DNA of 41,728 nt from Deltaproteobacteria bacterium (GCA_005879405.1 VBKW01000036.1:1-41728), one strand, 5' to 3'. Numbered from the stretch's first letter, positions 1 to 12,204 are shown. Numbers and translations are program-made. The notes: generated from the letters alone by a model not told the origin.

Positions 1-1073
1 ATGAAGACGGTGCCGGTCAGTGCGAAGACGGGTCCGAAGATCGGGTTGCGGCGGATCTCTTGCTTGGCGACGCCGACGATATCGCGGCGGAGCAAGCGGC
101 AGAGGAGCAGCATGTCGATGCCGCTCTGGTGGTTGAAGACGAAGACCGCCGGCCGGTGCGACCAAAGATGCTCCTCGCCGGTGACGCGCAGATCGACGCC
201 GGCGAGCGCGGTCCCGAGCTCGCCCCACGTCGAGATGACGACGTTCACCGCCCGCCGCCAGCTGCCGCCGAGAATCGCCGCCGGCAGCCCGAGCGCGAAG
301 GCCGGCGCGAGGCTGCCGACGGCGAGCGCGGTGCGCAGCATCGCGAGCGCGCCCGGCGTGCCGCGGCTGTGGAAGCGCCGCACCGGCCAGCCGCGCTTCG
401 CCGCGATCTCGCCGAGCCGCGCGCTCGGGTTCGTCGGTCGCGGCCGGCCGACGATCTCGAGGAGCGGCAGGTCCTCGTCGCTGTCCGTGTAGAAGAAGCT
501 CTCGGCGAGGTCGACGTCGTGGGCGGCCGCGAAGGTCCGTGCCGCCTCCGCCTTGCCTTCGCCGTAGCACGGCGGATGCACGACGCCGCCGGTGAAGCGG
601 CCGTCGTTCACCTCGAGGCCGGTGCAGAGCACGTGCGGGATGCCGAAGTCGCGCGCCAGCGGCTCGATTTGGTAGCGCGTCGCCGACGACACGACGGCGA
701 CCGTGTGCTGCTTGCGCAAGTGCGCGCGGACGAGCGCGCGCGACTCCGGGTAGACGTCACCGGCGAGGCGCTCGCGAAACACGCGCTCGGCATCGGCCTC
801 GAACTCCGTCTCGGAGCGTCCCGCCATGCGCGCCACCGTGCTGGCGATGAACCCGGAGAAGCCGAGCGCGCCGAGCTGGAAGCGCGTCGCCGCGACGAGC
901 GTCTCCGCGAGCTCGCGGACGCTCATGCGCCCGGTCATCATGTCGTCGCGGATGAACGCGGTCGCGGAGAAGCCAGCGAGGAGCGTCCGATCGAGATCGA
1001 AGAAGGCCGCGACGTGCGGACCCGACGGGCCGCGCTCGATCTCGGCGATCAGCTCGGCGGGGGCGCGCGTCAA
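1..1073 (-). CDS. HAD-IB family phosphatase fused to 1-acylglycerol-3-phosphate acyltransferase (PlsC-like); C-terminus truncated by window edge
   Basis: Reverse-strand translation gives ...VAAFFDLDRTLLAGFSATAFIRDD... (HAD motif I), ...FFYTDSDEDLPLLEIVGRPRPTNPS... (HAD-IB motif) and ...VFVFNHQSGIDMLLLCRLLRRDIVGVAKQE... (NHQSxxD acyltransferase motif). TTG start at 1073 is a guess. Confidence 0.85.
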   Translation of the reverse strand, partial: MTRAPAELIAEIERGPSGPHVAAFFDLDRTLLAGFSATAFIRDDMMTGRMSVRELAETLVAATRFQLGALGFSGFIASTVARMAGRSETEFEADAERVFRERLAGDVYPESRALVRAHLRKQHTVAVVSSATRYQIEPLARDFGIPHVLCTGLEVNDGRFTGGVVHPPCYGEGKAEAARTFAAAHDVDLAESFFYTDSDEDLPLLEIVGRPRPTNPSARLGEIAAKRGWPVRRFHSRGTPGALAMLRTALAVGSLAPAFALGLPAAILGGSWRRAVNVVISTWGELGTALAGVDLRVTGEEHLWSHRPAVFVFNHQSGIDMLLLCRLLRRDIVGVAKQEIRRNPIFGPVFALTGTVF

Positions 1074-1088
1074 CTCGAGTCGCGCCGC

Positions 1089-2534
1089 TCAGCGCTCCTC
1101 GGCGGCGTCGAAGAGCACCAGCTGGCGGTGCTTGGCGTGGTCCTCGAACGGGACGGGATAGCGACCGGTGAAGCAGGCGTCGCAGAAGCCGCTCTGCTTC
1201 CCGCCGAGAAACGCGTACATGCCCTCCTCGCTGAGATACGCCAGCGTGTCGGCGGTGATGTAACGGCGGATCTCCTCGACGTCGTGCGACGAGGCGATGA
1301 GCTCGCTGCGATTCGGGGTGTCGATGCCGTAGTAGCAGGGGCTCGTCGTCGGCGGCGAGCTGATCCGCATGTGCACCTCGCGCGCGCCGGCGTCGCGGAT
1401 CATCTTCACGATCTTGCGGCTGGTCGTGCCGCGCACGATCGAGTCGTCGACGACGATGACGCGCTTCCCGGCGAGCACCTCGCGCTGGGCGTTGAGCTTC
1501 ACCTTCACGCCGAAGTGGCGGATCGCGTCCTGCGGCTCGATGAACGTCCGTCCGACGTAGTGATTGCGGATGAGCCCCATCTCGAACGGGATGCCCGACT
1601 CTTCCGCGTAGCCGATCGCCGCCGGGACACCAGAGTCCGGCACCGGCACGACGATGTCGGCCTCGACCGGCGACTCGCGCGCCAGCTGGTGGCCGAGCTC
1701 CTTGCGCGTGCGGTACACGCTGCGCCCGAAGACGGTCGAGTCCGGGCGCGCGAAGTAGATGTACTCGAAGATGCACTTCGTCGGCGCCTCCGGCGCGAAC
1801 GGCTTGTACGAGGACAGCCCCGCTTCCGACAGGACGACGACCTCGCCCGGCTCGACCTCGCGCTCGTAGGTCGCGTCCATGAGGTCGAGGGCGCAGGTCT
1901 CGGACGCGAGCACGTACGCGCCCTTCACACGTCCGAGGACGAGCGGCCGGAAGCCGTGCGGATCGCGGACGCCGATCAACTTGTCGGTCGAGAGAAAGAC
2001 CAGCGAGTACGCGCCGCGCACCTCGCGCAGCGCCTCGACGACGCGATCCTCGAGCGTCTCACCCTGGGACGCGGCGATCAGGTGGATGATGACCTCGCTG
2101 TCGACGGTCGATTGGAAGATCGAGCCGCGCGCCTCGAGCCGCTCGCGCAGCTCCTCGGCGTTCACCAGGTTGCCGTTGTGCGCGACCGCGAGACCGCCGC
2201 GCCCGTACTCGACGACGAGCGGCTGGGCGTTCTTCAGATGCGACGCGCCGGCGGTCGAGTAGCGGTTGTGGCCGATCGCGGCGTCGCCGCGCAGACGCCG
2301 CACGATGTCCTCGCGAAAGACGTCGGCGACGAGGCCCATGCCCCGATGCGAGACGAGCACGTGCCCGTCCGACGAGACGATACCCGCCGCCTCCTGACCG
2401 CGGTGCTGCAGCGCGCAAAGCCCGAGATAGGCGAGGTTCGCCGCCTCGGGGTGGCCATACACCCCGACGACGCCGCACTTCTCGGTGAACCCGTCGAGTG
2501 CGGCCGAAGTCCGGACGACATCGCTCACGTTCAC
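1089..2534 (-). CDS. purF: Amidophosphoribosyltransferase
   Basis: 481 aa; [34 protein letters not shown]-terminus, [22 protein letters not shown] motif. Confidence 0.97.
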   Translation of the reverse strand: MNVSDVVRTSAALDGFTEKCGVVGVYGHPEAANLAYLGLCALQHRGQEAAGIVSSDGHVLVSHRGMGLVADVFREDIVRRLRGDAAIGHNRYSTAGASHLKNAQPLVVEYGRGGLAVAHNGNLVNAEELRERLEARGSIFQSTVDSEVIIHLIAASQGETLEDRVVEALREVRGAYSLVFLSTDKLIGVRDPHGFRPLVLGRVKGAYVLASETCALDLMDATYEREVEPGEVVVLSEAGLSSYKPFAPEAPTKCIFEYIYFARPDSTVFGRSVYRTRKELGHQLARESPVEADIVVPVPDSGVPAAIGYAEESGIPFEMGLIRNHYVGRTFIEPQDAIRHFGVKVKLNAQREVLAGKRVIVVDDSIVRGTTSRKIVKMIRDAGAREVHMRISSPPTTSPCYYGIDTPNRSELIASSHDVEEIRRYITADTLAYLSEEGMYAFLGGKQSGFCDACFTGRYPVPFEDHAKHRQLVLFDAAEER

Positions 2535-2541
2535 AGACCTA

Positions 2542-4772
<2,231 letters not shown>

Positions 4773-4776
<4 letters not shown>

Positions 4777-5431
4777 GGACCCGAAACCACCTTCGCGATC
4801 GACGGTTCTGCGCCCGCCGCCGCAATCACCGAGAGGAAGATCTTGCGCCCGTCCTCGCCGCCGACGAGACGCTCACAGGCGTGCTCCGGGTGCGGCATCA
4901 TCCCGAAGACATTGCCACGCGCATTGCGGACGCCGGCGATCGACGCCAGCGAGCCGTTCGGGTTCGCCTCAGGGTCGCGCCATCGGCGACGTAGCAGCCG
5001 TCGCCGTGCTTGATGGGAATGTCCAGCACGTCACCGCGCCGGCAGCGGTTGGTGAAGAGCGTGTCGGCGTCGTCGACGCGGAGATGCACCCGCGTGCAGA
5101 GGAACGAGAGGCCGCGGTTGCGGATCCGCGCACCCGGCAGGAGCCCGGCTTCGCAGAGAATCTGGAAGCCGTTGCAGATGCCGATGACGACTCGACCCGC
5201 CGCTGCAAAGTCTGCCACCGCGCGCATGATCGGCGAGAAGCGCGCCATCGCGCCGCAGCGGAGATAATCGCCATACGAGAAACCGCCCGGCAGCAGGACG
5301 CAGTCGAGACCGTCGAGCGCCGTATCCTTGTGCCAGAGGCGGACGACGCTCTCGCCGAGCAGGGTCTCGAGGGCGTACGCCGCCTGTACGTCGTCGTTCG
5401 ATCCCGGAAACGTGATGACGCCCCATTTCAT
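4773..5431 (-). pseudogene. purQ: Phosphoribosylformylglycinamidine synthase subunit PurQ, internally deleted and frameshifted
   Basis: Frame 1: MKWGVITFPGSNDD...LLPGGFSYGDYLRCGAMARF...GICNGFQILCEAGLLPG...[11 protein letters not shown]; frame then switches at ~4972-4984 to [40 protein letters not shown]...KVVSGP*. Span is 659 nt, not a multiple of 3. Confidence 0.85.
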
Positions 5432-5474
5432 GCGCGCAGGCCCATTCTAACCATTCGGCCGGGGGCGGCTACCG

Positions 5475-5729
5475 TCACGAGGCTTCGTCGATGGTGAAGG
5501 TGAAGTCTTCGATGACGCCGTTGGCAAGCAGGCGCTCGCACATCTCGCGGACGCGGGTCTGCGCGCTGTCGCGGCTGACGTCGGCGAGGTGGAGATCGAC
5601 GACCTTCCCGATCCGCACGTCCGTGACTTCCGGATACCCGAGGGTGTGCAGCGAATGCTCGACCGCTTTGCCTTGCGGGTCGAGGATGCCTTCCTTCGGC
5701 GTCACGAACACGCGCGCTCGCCACGCCAT
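5475..5729 (-). CDS. purS: Phosphoribosylformylglycinamidine synthase subunit PurS
   Basis: 84 aa; VFVTPKEGILDPQGKAVEHSLHTLGYPEVTDVRIGKVVDL is PurS-like; sits between purC and purQ. Confidence 0.93.
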   Translation of the reverse strand: MAWRARVFVTPKEGILDPQGKAVEHSLHTLGYPEVTDVRIGKVVDLHLADVSRDSAQTRVREMCERLLANGVIEDFTFTIDEAS

Positions 5730-5747
5730 GGCGTCTCCGCCCCCGGA

Positions 5748-6461
5748 TCACGCGCCGACGCGGCGCGCGATCTCCTCGTATGCCTCCTCGACGCGGCCGA
5801 GGTCGCGTCGGAAACGATCCTTGTCGAGCTTCTCTCCCGAGCTGCTGTCCCAGAACCGGCAGGTATCGGGGCAGATCTCGTCGCCGAGAATGATCGTGCC
5901 GTGATGGCGGCCGAACTCGAGCTTCATGTCGACGAGGACGATGCCGCGCTCGGCGACGAACGGCCGCAGGACGGCGTTTACCTTCAGCGTGAGCTCGACC
6001 ATGCGATCGATCTCCGCCTGCGTCGCCATCCCGAGGACGCGCACGTGCCACTCGTTGATCATCGGATCGTCGAGGGCGTCGCTCTTGTAGTAGAACTCGA
6101 CGATCGGCTCGGGCAGCGCCTTGCCCTCTTCGATCCCGAGGCGTTTCGCGAGGCTGCCGGCGATGACGTTCCGCACCACCATCTCGACCGGCACGATCTC
6201 GAGACGCTTCACCAGCATGTGGCGGTCGTCGAGGCGGCGGACGAAATGCGTCGGCACCCCCTCGCGCTCGAGGAGACGGAAGAAGACCTCCGAGATGGCG
6301 TTGTTGCGAACGCCTTTCTCGATGATCGTGCCGCGTTTCTTGGCGTTGAACGCGGTCGCGTCGTCCTTGAAGTACTGGAGGAGAAGATCGGGATCGCCGG
6401 TGGCGAAGAGCTTCTTCGCCTTCCCCTCGTAGACGAGCTCTCGCGCTTCCACGTCGCTCAT
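5748..6461 (-). CDS. purC: Phosphoribosylaminoimidazole-succinocarboxamide synthase
   Basis: 237 aa; LVYEGKAKKLFATGDPDLLLQYFKDDATAFNAKK, DMKLEFGR, GDEICPDTCRFWD. Confidence 0.97.
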   Translation of the reverse strand: MSDVEARELVYEGKAKKLFATGDPDLLLQYFKDDATAFNAKKRGTIIEKGVRNNAISEVFFRLLEREGVPTHFVRRLDDRHMLVKRLEIVPVEMVVRNVIAGSLAKRLGIEEGKALPEPIVEFYYKSDALDDPMINEWHVRVLGMATQAEIDRMVELTLKVNAVLRPFVAERGIVLVDMKLEFGRHHGTIILGDEICPDTCRFWDSSSGEKLDKDRFRRDLGRVEEAYEEIARRVGA

Positions 6462-7825
6462 CGGATCCCCCCAGGCGTTGCGCGGACGGGCCGCGGCCGA
6501 TCCGCCGGGCCGCGTCGTCGCGTCGAGCGATTGCTACCCAACGCTCGGCGAAAGAGCAAGTCTAAATTCGCGAGATGGCGCGCGGGATCGAGCAGCGCAG
6601 CGATTTGCTGCTTCGTGAGCCGCGTGCGCACCTCGGGCTCGGCACTGAGCGCGTCGGCGAAGCTCGCGCCGCCGTCCCACGCCGCGTGCGCGGCGCGCTG
6701 CACCCAGCGATACGCGTCCTCGCGGCGTGCGCCCGCTCGCACCAGCGCGAGTAGCACGTCCTCCGACAGCACGATGCCGTGGCTGCGCTCGAGGTTCTCA
6801 CGCATCCGCTCGGGGCGGACCACGAGTCCGCCGAGCACCGCAGTCATGCGCGCCAGCATGTAGTCGAGCGCGCAGGTCGCGTCGGGCGCGATCACGCGCT
6901 CGACCGACGAGTGGCTGATGTCGCGCTCGTGCCAGAGCGCGACGTCCTCCAGCGCCGCGCCGGCGTACGCACGCAGGAGGCGGGCCAGGCCGACGGCGTT
7001 CTCGGCGACGATCGGGTTGCGCTTGTGCGGCATGGCCGACGAGCCCTTTTGTTTCTCGCTGAACGGCTCCTCGGCCTCGCCGACCTCGGTGCGCTGTAAG
7101 TGACGGATCTCGATCGCGATGCGCTCGAGGCCGGAGCCGGCGAGCGCGAGCGCGGCGAAGAACTCGGCGTGACGGTCGCGCGCGACGACTTGCGTCGCCA
7201 GCGGCTCCGGCGTGAGAGCGAGCCGTTCGAGGACGTACGCCTCGACCTCGGGTGCCACGTTGCCGAAGACGCCGACGGCGCCCGAGATCTTGCCGACCGC
7301 GACCTGCCGCGCCGCGCGCTCCAGCCGCTCGCGATTGCGGACCGCTTCGGTGTACCAGCCGGCGACCTTGAGGCCGAACGTGATCGGCTCCGCGTGCATG
7401 CCGTGCGTGCGGCCGATCATCAATGTCCGCTTGTGGCGCCGTGCCAACCGACGCAGGGTCGCGATCAAGAGGTCTTGTCCTGCGAGCAGCACGCGCGCCG
7501 CCTCGCGCAGCTGCAGCGCGAAGCCGGTATCGAGAACGTCCGACGAGGTCAGACCGAGGTGGAGGAAGCGGCCTTCCGGTCCCACCGATTCCGCGACCTG
7601 CGTCACGAACGCGATGACGTCGTGTTTCACCTCCGCCTCGAGCGCGGCGATGCGCGCGACGTCGATGCGGCCGCGACGGCGGATGGCCCGGACGGCGGCT
7701 TTGGGGACGCTGCCGCGCGCGGCGAGCGCCTCGCACGCGAGGATCTCGATCTCGAGCCAGTGCGCGTACCGTGCCTCCTCGGTCCAGATCCGTCCCATCG
7801 CCGGGCGGGTGTAGCGGGGAATCAT
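6458..7825 (-). CDS. purB: Adenylosuccinate lyase
   Basis: 455 aa; [44 protein letters not shown] signature. Confidence 0.96.
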   Translation of the reverse strand: MIPRYTRPAMGRIWTEEARYAHWLEIEILACEALAARGSVPKAAVRAIRRRGRIDVARIAALEAEVKHDVIAFVTQVAESVGPEGRFLHLGLTSSDVLDTGFALQLREAARVLLAGQDLLIATLRRLARRHKRTLMIGRTHGMHAEPITFGLKVAGWYTEAVRNRERLERAARQVAVGKISGAVGVFGNVAPEVEAYVLERLALTPEPLATQVVARDRHAEFFAALALAGSGLERIAIEIRHLQRTEVGEAEEPFSEKQKGSSAMPHKRNPIVAENAVGLARLLRAYAGAALEDVALWHERDISHSSVERVIAPDATCALDYMLARMTAVLGGLVVRPERMRENLERSHGIVLSEDVLLALVRAGARREDAYRWVQRAAHAAWDGGASFADALSAEPEVRTRLTKQQIAALLDPARHLANLDLLFRRALGSNRSTRRRGPADRPRPVRATPGGIR

Positions 7826-7829
7826 CGCC

Positions 7830-9101
7830 TCACCCCAACGCCTCGAACACGTCGATGCCGGGCGCGTGACGGCCGACGTCGCCGAGCAGCACGAGCGCGC
7901 AGCCGTCTGCGACGAAGAGCCGCTCGGCCGCGCCGACGACGTCGTCGTTCGTGACGGCGTCGATCCGCCGCGCGATCTCGTCAGCCGACACCGCGCGGCC
8001 GAAGTACATCTCCTCGAGCGCGAGGCGCTCCATGCGCTGCTCGGAGGTCTCGAGCGCGAGCAGCAAGGTGCCCTTGAGCTTGCCCTTGGCTCGCGCCAGC
8101 TCGTCGGCGGGCAAGCCTTCGCGCCGCAGGCGGCGCAGCTCCATCACAATCACGTCCACGACCTCGCGCACCCAGCGCGCCCGCGTACCCGCGGCGATGC
8201 CGACGTAGCCGGTGTCGCGATACGACGAGACGAACGAGTCGATCGAGTACGCGCGGCCGCGGCGCTCGCGGATCTCCTGGAAGAGCCGCGAGCTCGGGCT
8301 GTCGCCGAGCGCCGCGTTCAGTACGGCGACCGCGTCGCGCGCCGGATCCGTGACCGCTACGCCGCGCGTCCCGAGCACGAGCTGCACCTGCTCGAGCTTG
8401 CGCTGGTGCACCGCAACGCAGCCGCGCGCCGTCGGCACGCAGTCGTCGACCGCGGCAGCGCGGCCGTCGAGGTCGCCGAAGCGGGCGCCGATCGCGTCGA
8501 CGAGCGCGGCGTGGTACACCTTCCCGGCGGCGGTGACGATCAGTCGATCGGGGCGATAGCGTGCGGCGAGCAACGCCAAGCAGGCGTCGCGGTCGAAGCG
8601 CGCGACGCTCGCGCGCGTGCCACAGACCGGCGACCCGAGCGGGTGCTCGCGCCAGTACTCTTGGTGGAAGAGATCGTGGACGAGGTCGTCGGGCGTGTCC
8701 TCGATCTGCGCGATCTCCTCGAGCACGACCTCACGCTCGCGCGCGATGTCGTCGGCGTCGAATCGCGACGCCCGAAAGACGTCCGCAAGGAGATCGATCG
8801 CGAGCGCCGAGTGCTCGCCCAGCACCTTCGCGTAGTAGCAGGTGAACTCACGATCGGTGTCGGCGTTCAGGACACCGCCGACGGCGTCGATCTCCTCGGC
8901 GATCTGCGCTGCGCTCCGGCGTGCGGTGCCCTTGAAGAAGAGATGCTCGATGAAGTGCGAGAGCCCGCACTGCGCCGCGGTCTCGTCGCGGGAGCCGTGC
9001 CCGACCCAGAGGCCGATCGCCGCCGACGCGACGCCGGGGATCTCCTCGGAGACGATGCGGATGCCGTTCGCGAGCTCGGTCTTCTCGATTCCGACGTCGG
9101 G
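7830..9101 (-). CDS. M16 family zinc metallopeptidase (insulinase-like); start codon unresolved
   Basis: In-frame translation upstream of the listed ORF gives GIEKTELANGIRIVSEEIPGVASAAIGLWVGHGSRDETAAQCGLSHFIEHLFFKGTARRSAAQIAEEIDAVGGVLNADTDREFTCYYAKVLGEH... with the HxxEH zinc motif. No in-frame ATG/GTG/TTG found between ~9150 and 8825. Confidence 0.85.
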   Translation of the reverse strand, partial: PDVGIEKTELANGIRIVSEEIPGVASAAIGLWVGHGSRDETAAQCGLSHFIEHLFFKGTARRSAAQIAEEIDAVGGVLNADTDREFTCYYAKVLGEHSALAIDLLADVFRASRFDADDIAREREVVLEEIAQIEDTPDDLVHDLFHQEYWREHPLGSPVCGTRASVARFDRDACLALLAARYRPDRLIVTAAGKVYHAALVDAIGARFGDLDGRAAAVDDCVPTARGCVAVHQRKLEQVQLVLGTRGVAVTDPARDAVAVLNAALGDSPSSRLFQEIRERRGRAYSIDSFVSSYRDTGYVGIAAGTRARWVREVVDVIVMELRRLRREGLPADELARAKGKLKGTLLLALETSEQRMERLALEEMYFGRAVSADEIARRIDAVTNDDVVGAAERLFVADGCALVLLGDVGRHAPGIDVFEALG

Positions 9102-9165
9102 ACGCGCGTCGGCGCCGGCGGTCGCGCGTCCGGTGCGCGGCCGCTGCCGTCGTGGGTGGCGTCGC

Positions 9166-11259
9166 TCAGCGGGCAGCGCCCGCCTCCGCGCCGAGGGCCT
9201 CCTTGCGGGAGAGGCGGATCTTGCCGCTCTTGTCGACCTCGAGGACTTTCACCATCACCTCGTCGCCCTCGTTCAGCACGTCGCGCACCTTGGCGACGCG
9301 CTCGGCCGCGAGCTGCGAGATGTGCACGAGACCGTCGGTGCCGGGGAGGATCTCGACGAAGGCACCGAAGTCCATGATCTTCTTGACCGTCCCTTTGTAG
9401 ATCTTCCCGACCTCGGCCTCGGCGGTGAGGCGGTGGATCCAGTCGACGGCCTTCTGCATCGCCGACTCGTCGGCCGACGCGATGTAGATCGTCCCATCGT
9501 CCTCGACGTCGATCTTGACGCCGGTCTCCTCGATGATGCCGCGAATCACCTTGCCGCCCGGTCCGATCACGTCGCGAATGCGGTCGACGCGGATCTTCAG
9601 CGTCACAATGCGCGGTGCGTATGACGACACGTCGGAACGTGGCTGCGCGAGCGCCGTCTGCATCGCGTGCAGAATGTGGAGGCGTCCGTCGCGCGCCTGG
9701 TAGAGCGCGTCGCGCATGATGTCGCGCGTCACGCCGCCGATCTTGATGTCCATCTGCACGGCGGTGACGCCCTCGGACGTCCCGGCGACCTTGAAGTCCA
9801 TGTCGCCGAGGTGGTCCTCGTCGCCGAGGATGTCCGAAAGGACGCGGATCTCGTTGCCTTCGCGGATGAGGCCCATCGCGATGCCGGCGACCGGCGATTT
9901 GACCGGCACGCCGGCGTCCATGAGCGCGAGCGAGCTGCCGCAAACCGTCGCCATCGACGACGAGCCGTTCGACTCCAGGATCTCGGAGACGAGCCGGACC
10001 GTGTACGGGAACTGCGTTTCGTCCGGCAGCACCGCCGTGATCGCGCGCTCGGCGAGGGCACCGTGGCCGATCTCGCGCCGCCCCGGGCCGCGCAGGAACT
10101 TCACCTCGCCGACGCTGAACGGCGGGAAGTTATAGTGCAGCATGAACTTCTTGTAGGTGTCGCCGATGAGGGCGTCGATGCGCTGCTCGTCGGACGACGT
10201 GCCGAGCGTGGCGACGACGAGCGCCTGCGTCTCGCCGCGCGTGAAGAGCGCCGACCCGTGCGTCCGCGGCAACACCTGCACCTCGCACGAGATCGGGCGG
10301 ATATCGGCGAGGCCGCGGCCATCGAGGCGGCGCTTCTCGCCGACGATCATGCCGCGCACGATCTCCTCGTGGACGTGCTCGAAGAGGTTCTTCACTTCGC
10401 GCTCGCGCTCCGGGAACTCGCTCGCGAGCGCGGCGAGCACGTCGGCGCGCACTTGCCGTACGGCGTCGGCGCGCTCGTGCTTGCCGGAGGTGGTGAGCGC
10501 CTCGACGATCTTCGACGACGCGAGCTCGCGCACGCGCGCCGCGAGCTTGTGATCGACCGCCGGCGGCTCGACGGTGCGCTTCGGCTTGCCGACGGCGCGC
10601 CGCAGCTCCGCTTGCATGTCGAGGATCGGCTGCAGCTCGCGATGGCCGAAGTAGAGCGCGTCGAGCACGACGTCCTCGGACAGCATCCGCGCCCCGCCCT
10701 CGACCATGACGATCGCGTCGCGCGAGCCGGCGATGATCATCTGCAGATCGCAGTCCGGGAGCTGCGACGCCATCGGGTTCAAGACGAGCTTCCCATCGAT
10801 CCGGCCGACGCGGACGCCCGCGATCGGGCCGTTGAACGGGATGTCGGACATCTCGAGCGCCGCCGACGCGCCGATCATCGCCAGCACGTCGGGATCGTTC
10901 TCCTTGTCGTACGACAGCACGGTCGCGATGACCTGCGTCTCGCAGCGGAAGCCGTCGGGAAAGAGCGGCCGCAGCGGCCGGTCGCAGAGACGCGAGGTCA
11001 GGACCTCCTTCTCACTCGGTCGGCCCTCGCGCTTGAAGAAGCCGCCCGGGATCTTGCCCGCGGCGAACGTCTTCTCCTGGTAGTCGACCGTCAGCGGAAA
11101 GAAGTCGATCGACTCGCGCGGCTCGCGCGCGGCGACAGCGGTCACGAGGACGACGGTATCGCCGTACTGGACGAACGCGGAGCCGTTCGCCTGCTTGGCC
11201 ATGCGACCGCTCTCGATCGAGAGGCGCCGGCCGTGAAGATCCATTTCCACACGTTTCAT
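9166..11259 (-). CDS. pnp: Polyribonucleotide nucleotidyltransferase (PNPase)
   Basis: [74 protein letters not shown]-terminal KH and S1 domains. An alternative ATG lies at 11274. Confidence 0.97.
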   Translation of the reverse strand: MKRVEMDLHGRRLSIESGRMAKQANGSAFVQYGDTVVLVTAVAAREPRESIDFFPLTVDYQEKTFAAGKIPGGFFKREGRPSEKEVLTSRLCDRPLRPLFPDGFRCETQVIATVLSYDKENDPDVLAMIGASAALEMSDIPFNGPIAGVRVGRIDGKLVLNPMASQLPDCDLQMIIAGSRDAIVMVEGGARMLSEDVVLDALYFGHRELQPILDMQAELRRAVGKPKRTVEPPAVDHKLAARVRELASSKIVEALTTSGKHERADAVRQVRADVLAALASEFPEREREVKNLFEHVHEEIVRGMIVGEKRRLDGRGLADIRPISCEVQVLPRTHGSALFTRGETQALVVATLGTSSDEQRIDALIGDTYKKFMLHYNFPPFSVGEVKFLRGPGRREIGHGALAERAITAVLPDETQFPYTVRLVSEILESNGSSSMATVCGSSLALMDAGVPVKSPVAGIAMGLIREGNEIRVLSDILGDEDHLGDMDFKVAGTSEGVTAVQMDIKIGGVTRDIMRDALYQARDGRLHILHAMQTALAQPRSDVSSYAPRIVTLKIRVDRIRDVIGPGGKVIRGIIEETGVKIDVEDDGTIYIASADESAMQKAVDWIHRLTAEAEVGKIYKGTVKKIMDFGAFVEILPGTDGLVHISQLAAERVAKVRDVLNEGDEVMVKVLEVDKSGKIRLSRKEALGAEAGAAR

Positions 11260-11339
11260 GAAGCGTACCCCCATCCCCCGCAGGGGACTCAGATTGGAAT
11301 GCGTTCGAGAATGGAGATGGGGTGGAAAGAAAGGAGGTG

Positions 11340-11612
11340 TTACTTGCGGATGCCGAGACGCTCGATCAACGACTTGTAGCGCTCGAAATCACTCCGCTTG
11401 AGGTAATCCAGCAGCCGCCGCCTCTGCCCCACGAGCTTGAGTAGCCCGCGCCGCGAATGATGATCTTTCGCGTGCGACTTGAAATGCTCGGTCAGGTACC
11501 CGATGCGGTCGCTGAGCAGCGCGACCTGCACTTCGGGCGACCCGGTGTCGGTCTCGTGACGGCGATACGCCTCGACGATGTGCTGCGCCTCTGCGCTGCT
11601 CGTTCCTTCTCC
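11340..11612 (-). CDS. rpsO: 30S ribosomal protein S15
   Basis: [72 protein letters not shown]. Confidence 0.97.
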   Translation of the reverse strand, partial: GEGTSSAEAQHIVEAYRRHETDTGSPEVQVALLSDRIGYLTEHFKSHAKDHHSRRGLLKLVGQRRRLLDYLKRSDFERYKSLIERLGIRK

Positions 11613-11683
11613 CATGTCCTTCTCGTCGACCGTCACGAGTAACATGCACCTGTTGGGATGTAAAGCGAATGCGGCAGCAGGTA

Positions 11684-12178
11684 CTGTCCTACGCTGCCCG
11701 TGAGTGTCCTAATTTCCCGCCGCTAGTGTCCTACTTTCCCACGTTGGCCCGTTCGTCCGCTTCGTCAAGGAGTTGTTCGGCTTCGCGACGCGCCTGCGAC
11801 TGACTCCAGCGGAAGCAGGTCGTCAGCAACCGGCGACCTTTCCGCACGAACGCGGCAAGGGCGAGATGCGCGGATCAGGACCAAGCCGCTGGCACAATCC
11901 GCTGAGAGTCATCAAGGGCGGGCGCAAGTAGATTCCTTGCTGGCGGCGCGTGGTGCGTGCTACGCGCCGCCCTCATGGGCAACATGCTCTACTACGGCGA
12001 CAAATCTGAAGGAGAACCTAGATGGTTGATCCGATTTGGTTCTACGTCATCTTCGGCGTGGTCGTGGTCGTGGTGGCGATCCTGATGTGGTGGGCGGGAG
12101 CCTTCAAGAGGCACTAACCGGACTCCGCCGTCACCCTGGGTGTCCTAATTTCCCGCTCCGGGTGTCTACTTAGGACAG
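11684..12178. mobile_element. Putative small insertion bounded by 8-bp inverted repeats CTGTCCTA/TAGGACAG, with nearby 11-bp direct repeats
   Basis: CTGTCCTA at 11684-11691 and TAGGACAG at 12171-12178; subterminal GTGTCCTAATTTCCCGC at 11704-11720 and ~12140-12156, GTGTCCTACTTTCCC at 11726-11740; CGGCAGCAGGT at 11672-11682 and 12183-12193. Confidence 0.5.
12022..12117 (+). CDS. 31-aa putative single-pass membrane microprotein
   Basis: ATG...TAA encodes MVDPIWFYVIFGVVVVVVAILMWWAGAFKRH*; preceded by purine-rich GAAGGAGA about 6 nt upstream; hydrophobic core and basic C-terminus. Confidence 0.6.
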   Translation: MVDPIWFYVIFGVVVVVVAILMWWAGAFKRH

Positions 12179-12204
12179 CGCCCGGCAGCAGGTCGTGACG
12201 ATGG

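Noticed and set aside
4960-5000. Programmed frameshift or translational bypass as explanation for purQ and the similar gene breaks
   Set aside because: Conserved residues are missing, not merely shifted; recoding would need extra, not absent, sequence, so deletion or assembly error is preferred.
9667-11379. 570-aa plus-strand ORF opposite pnp
   Set aside because: Antisense shadow of pnp; composition non-biological.
11329-11380. Perfect plus-strand Shine-Dalgarno AGAAAGGAGGTG followed by ATG and a 9-codon ORF (MPRRSINDL)
   Set aside because: Antisense to the rpsO 3' end and too short; more simply explained as the complement of the CACCTCCTTTCT motif reported above.
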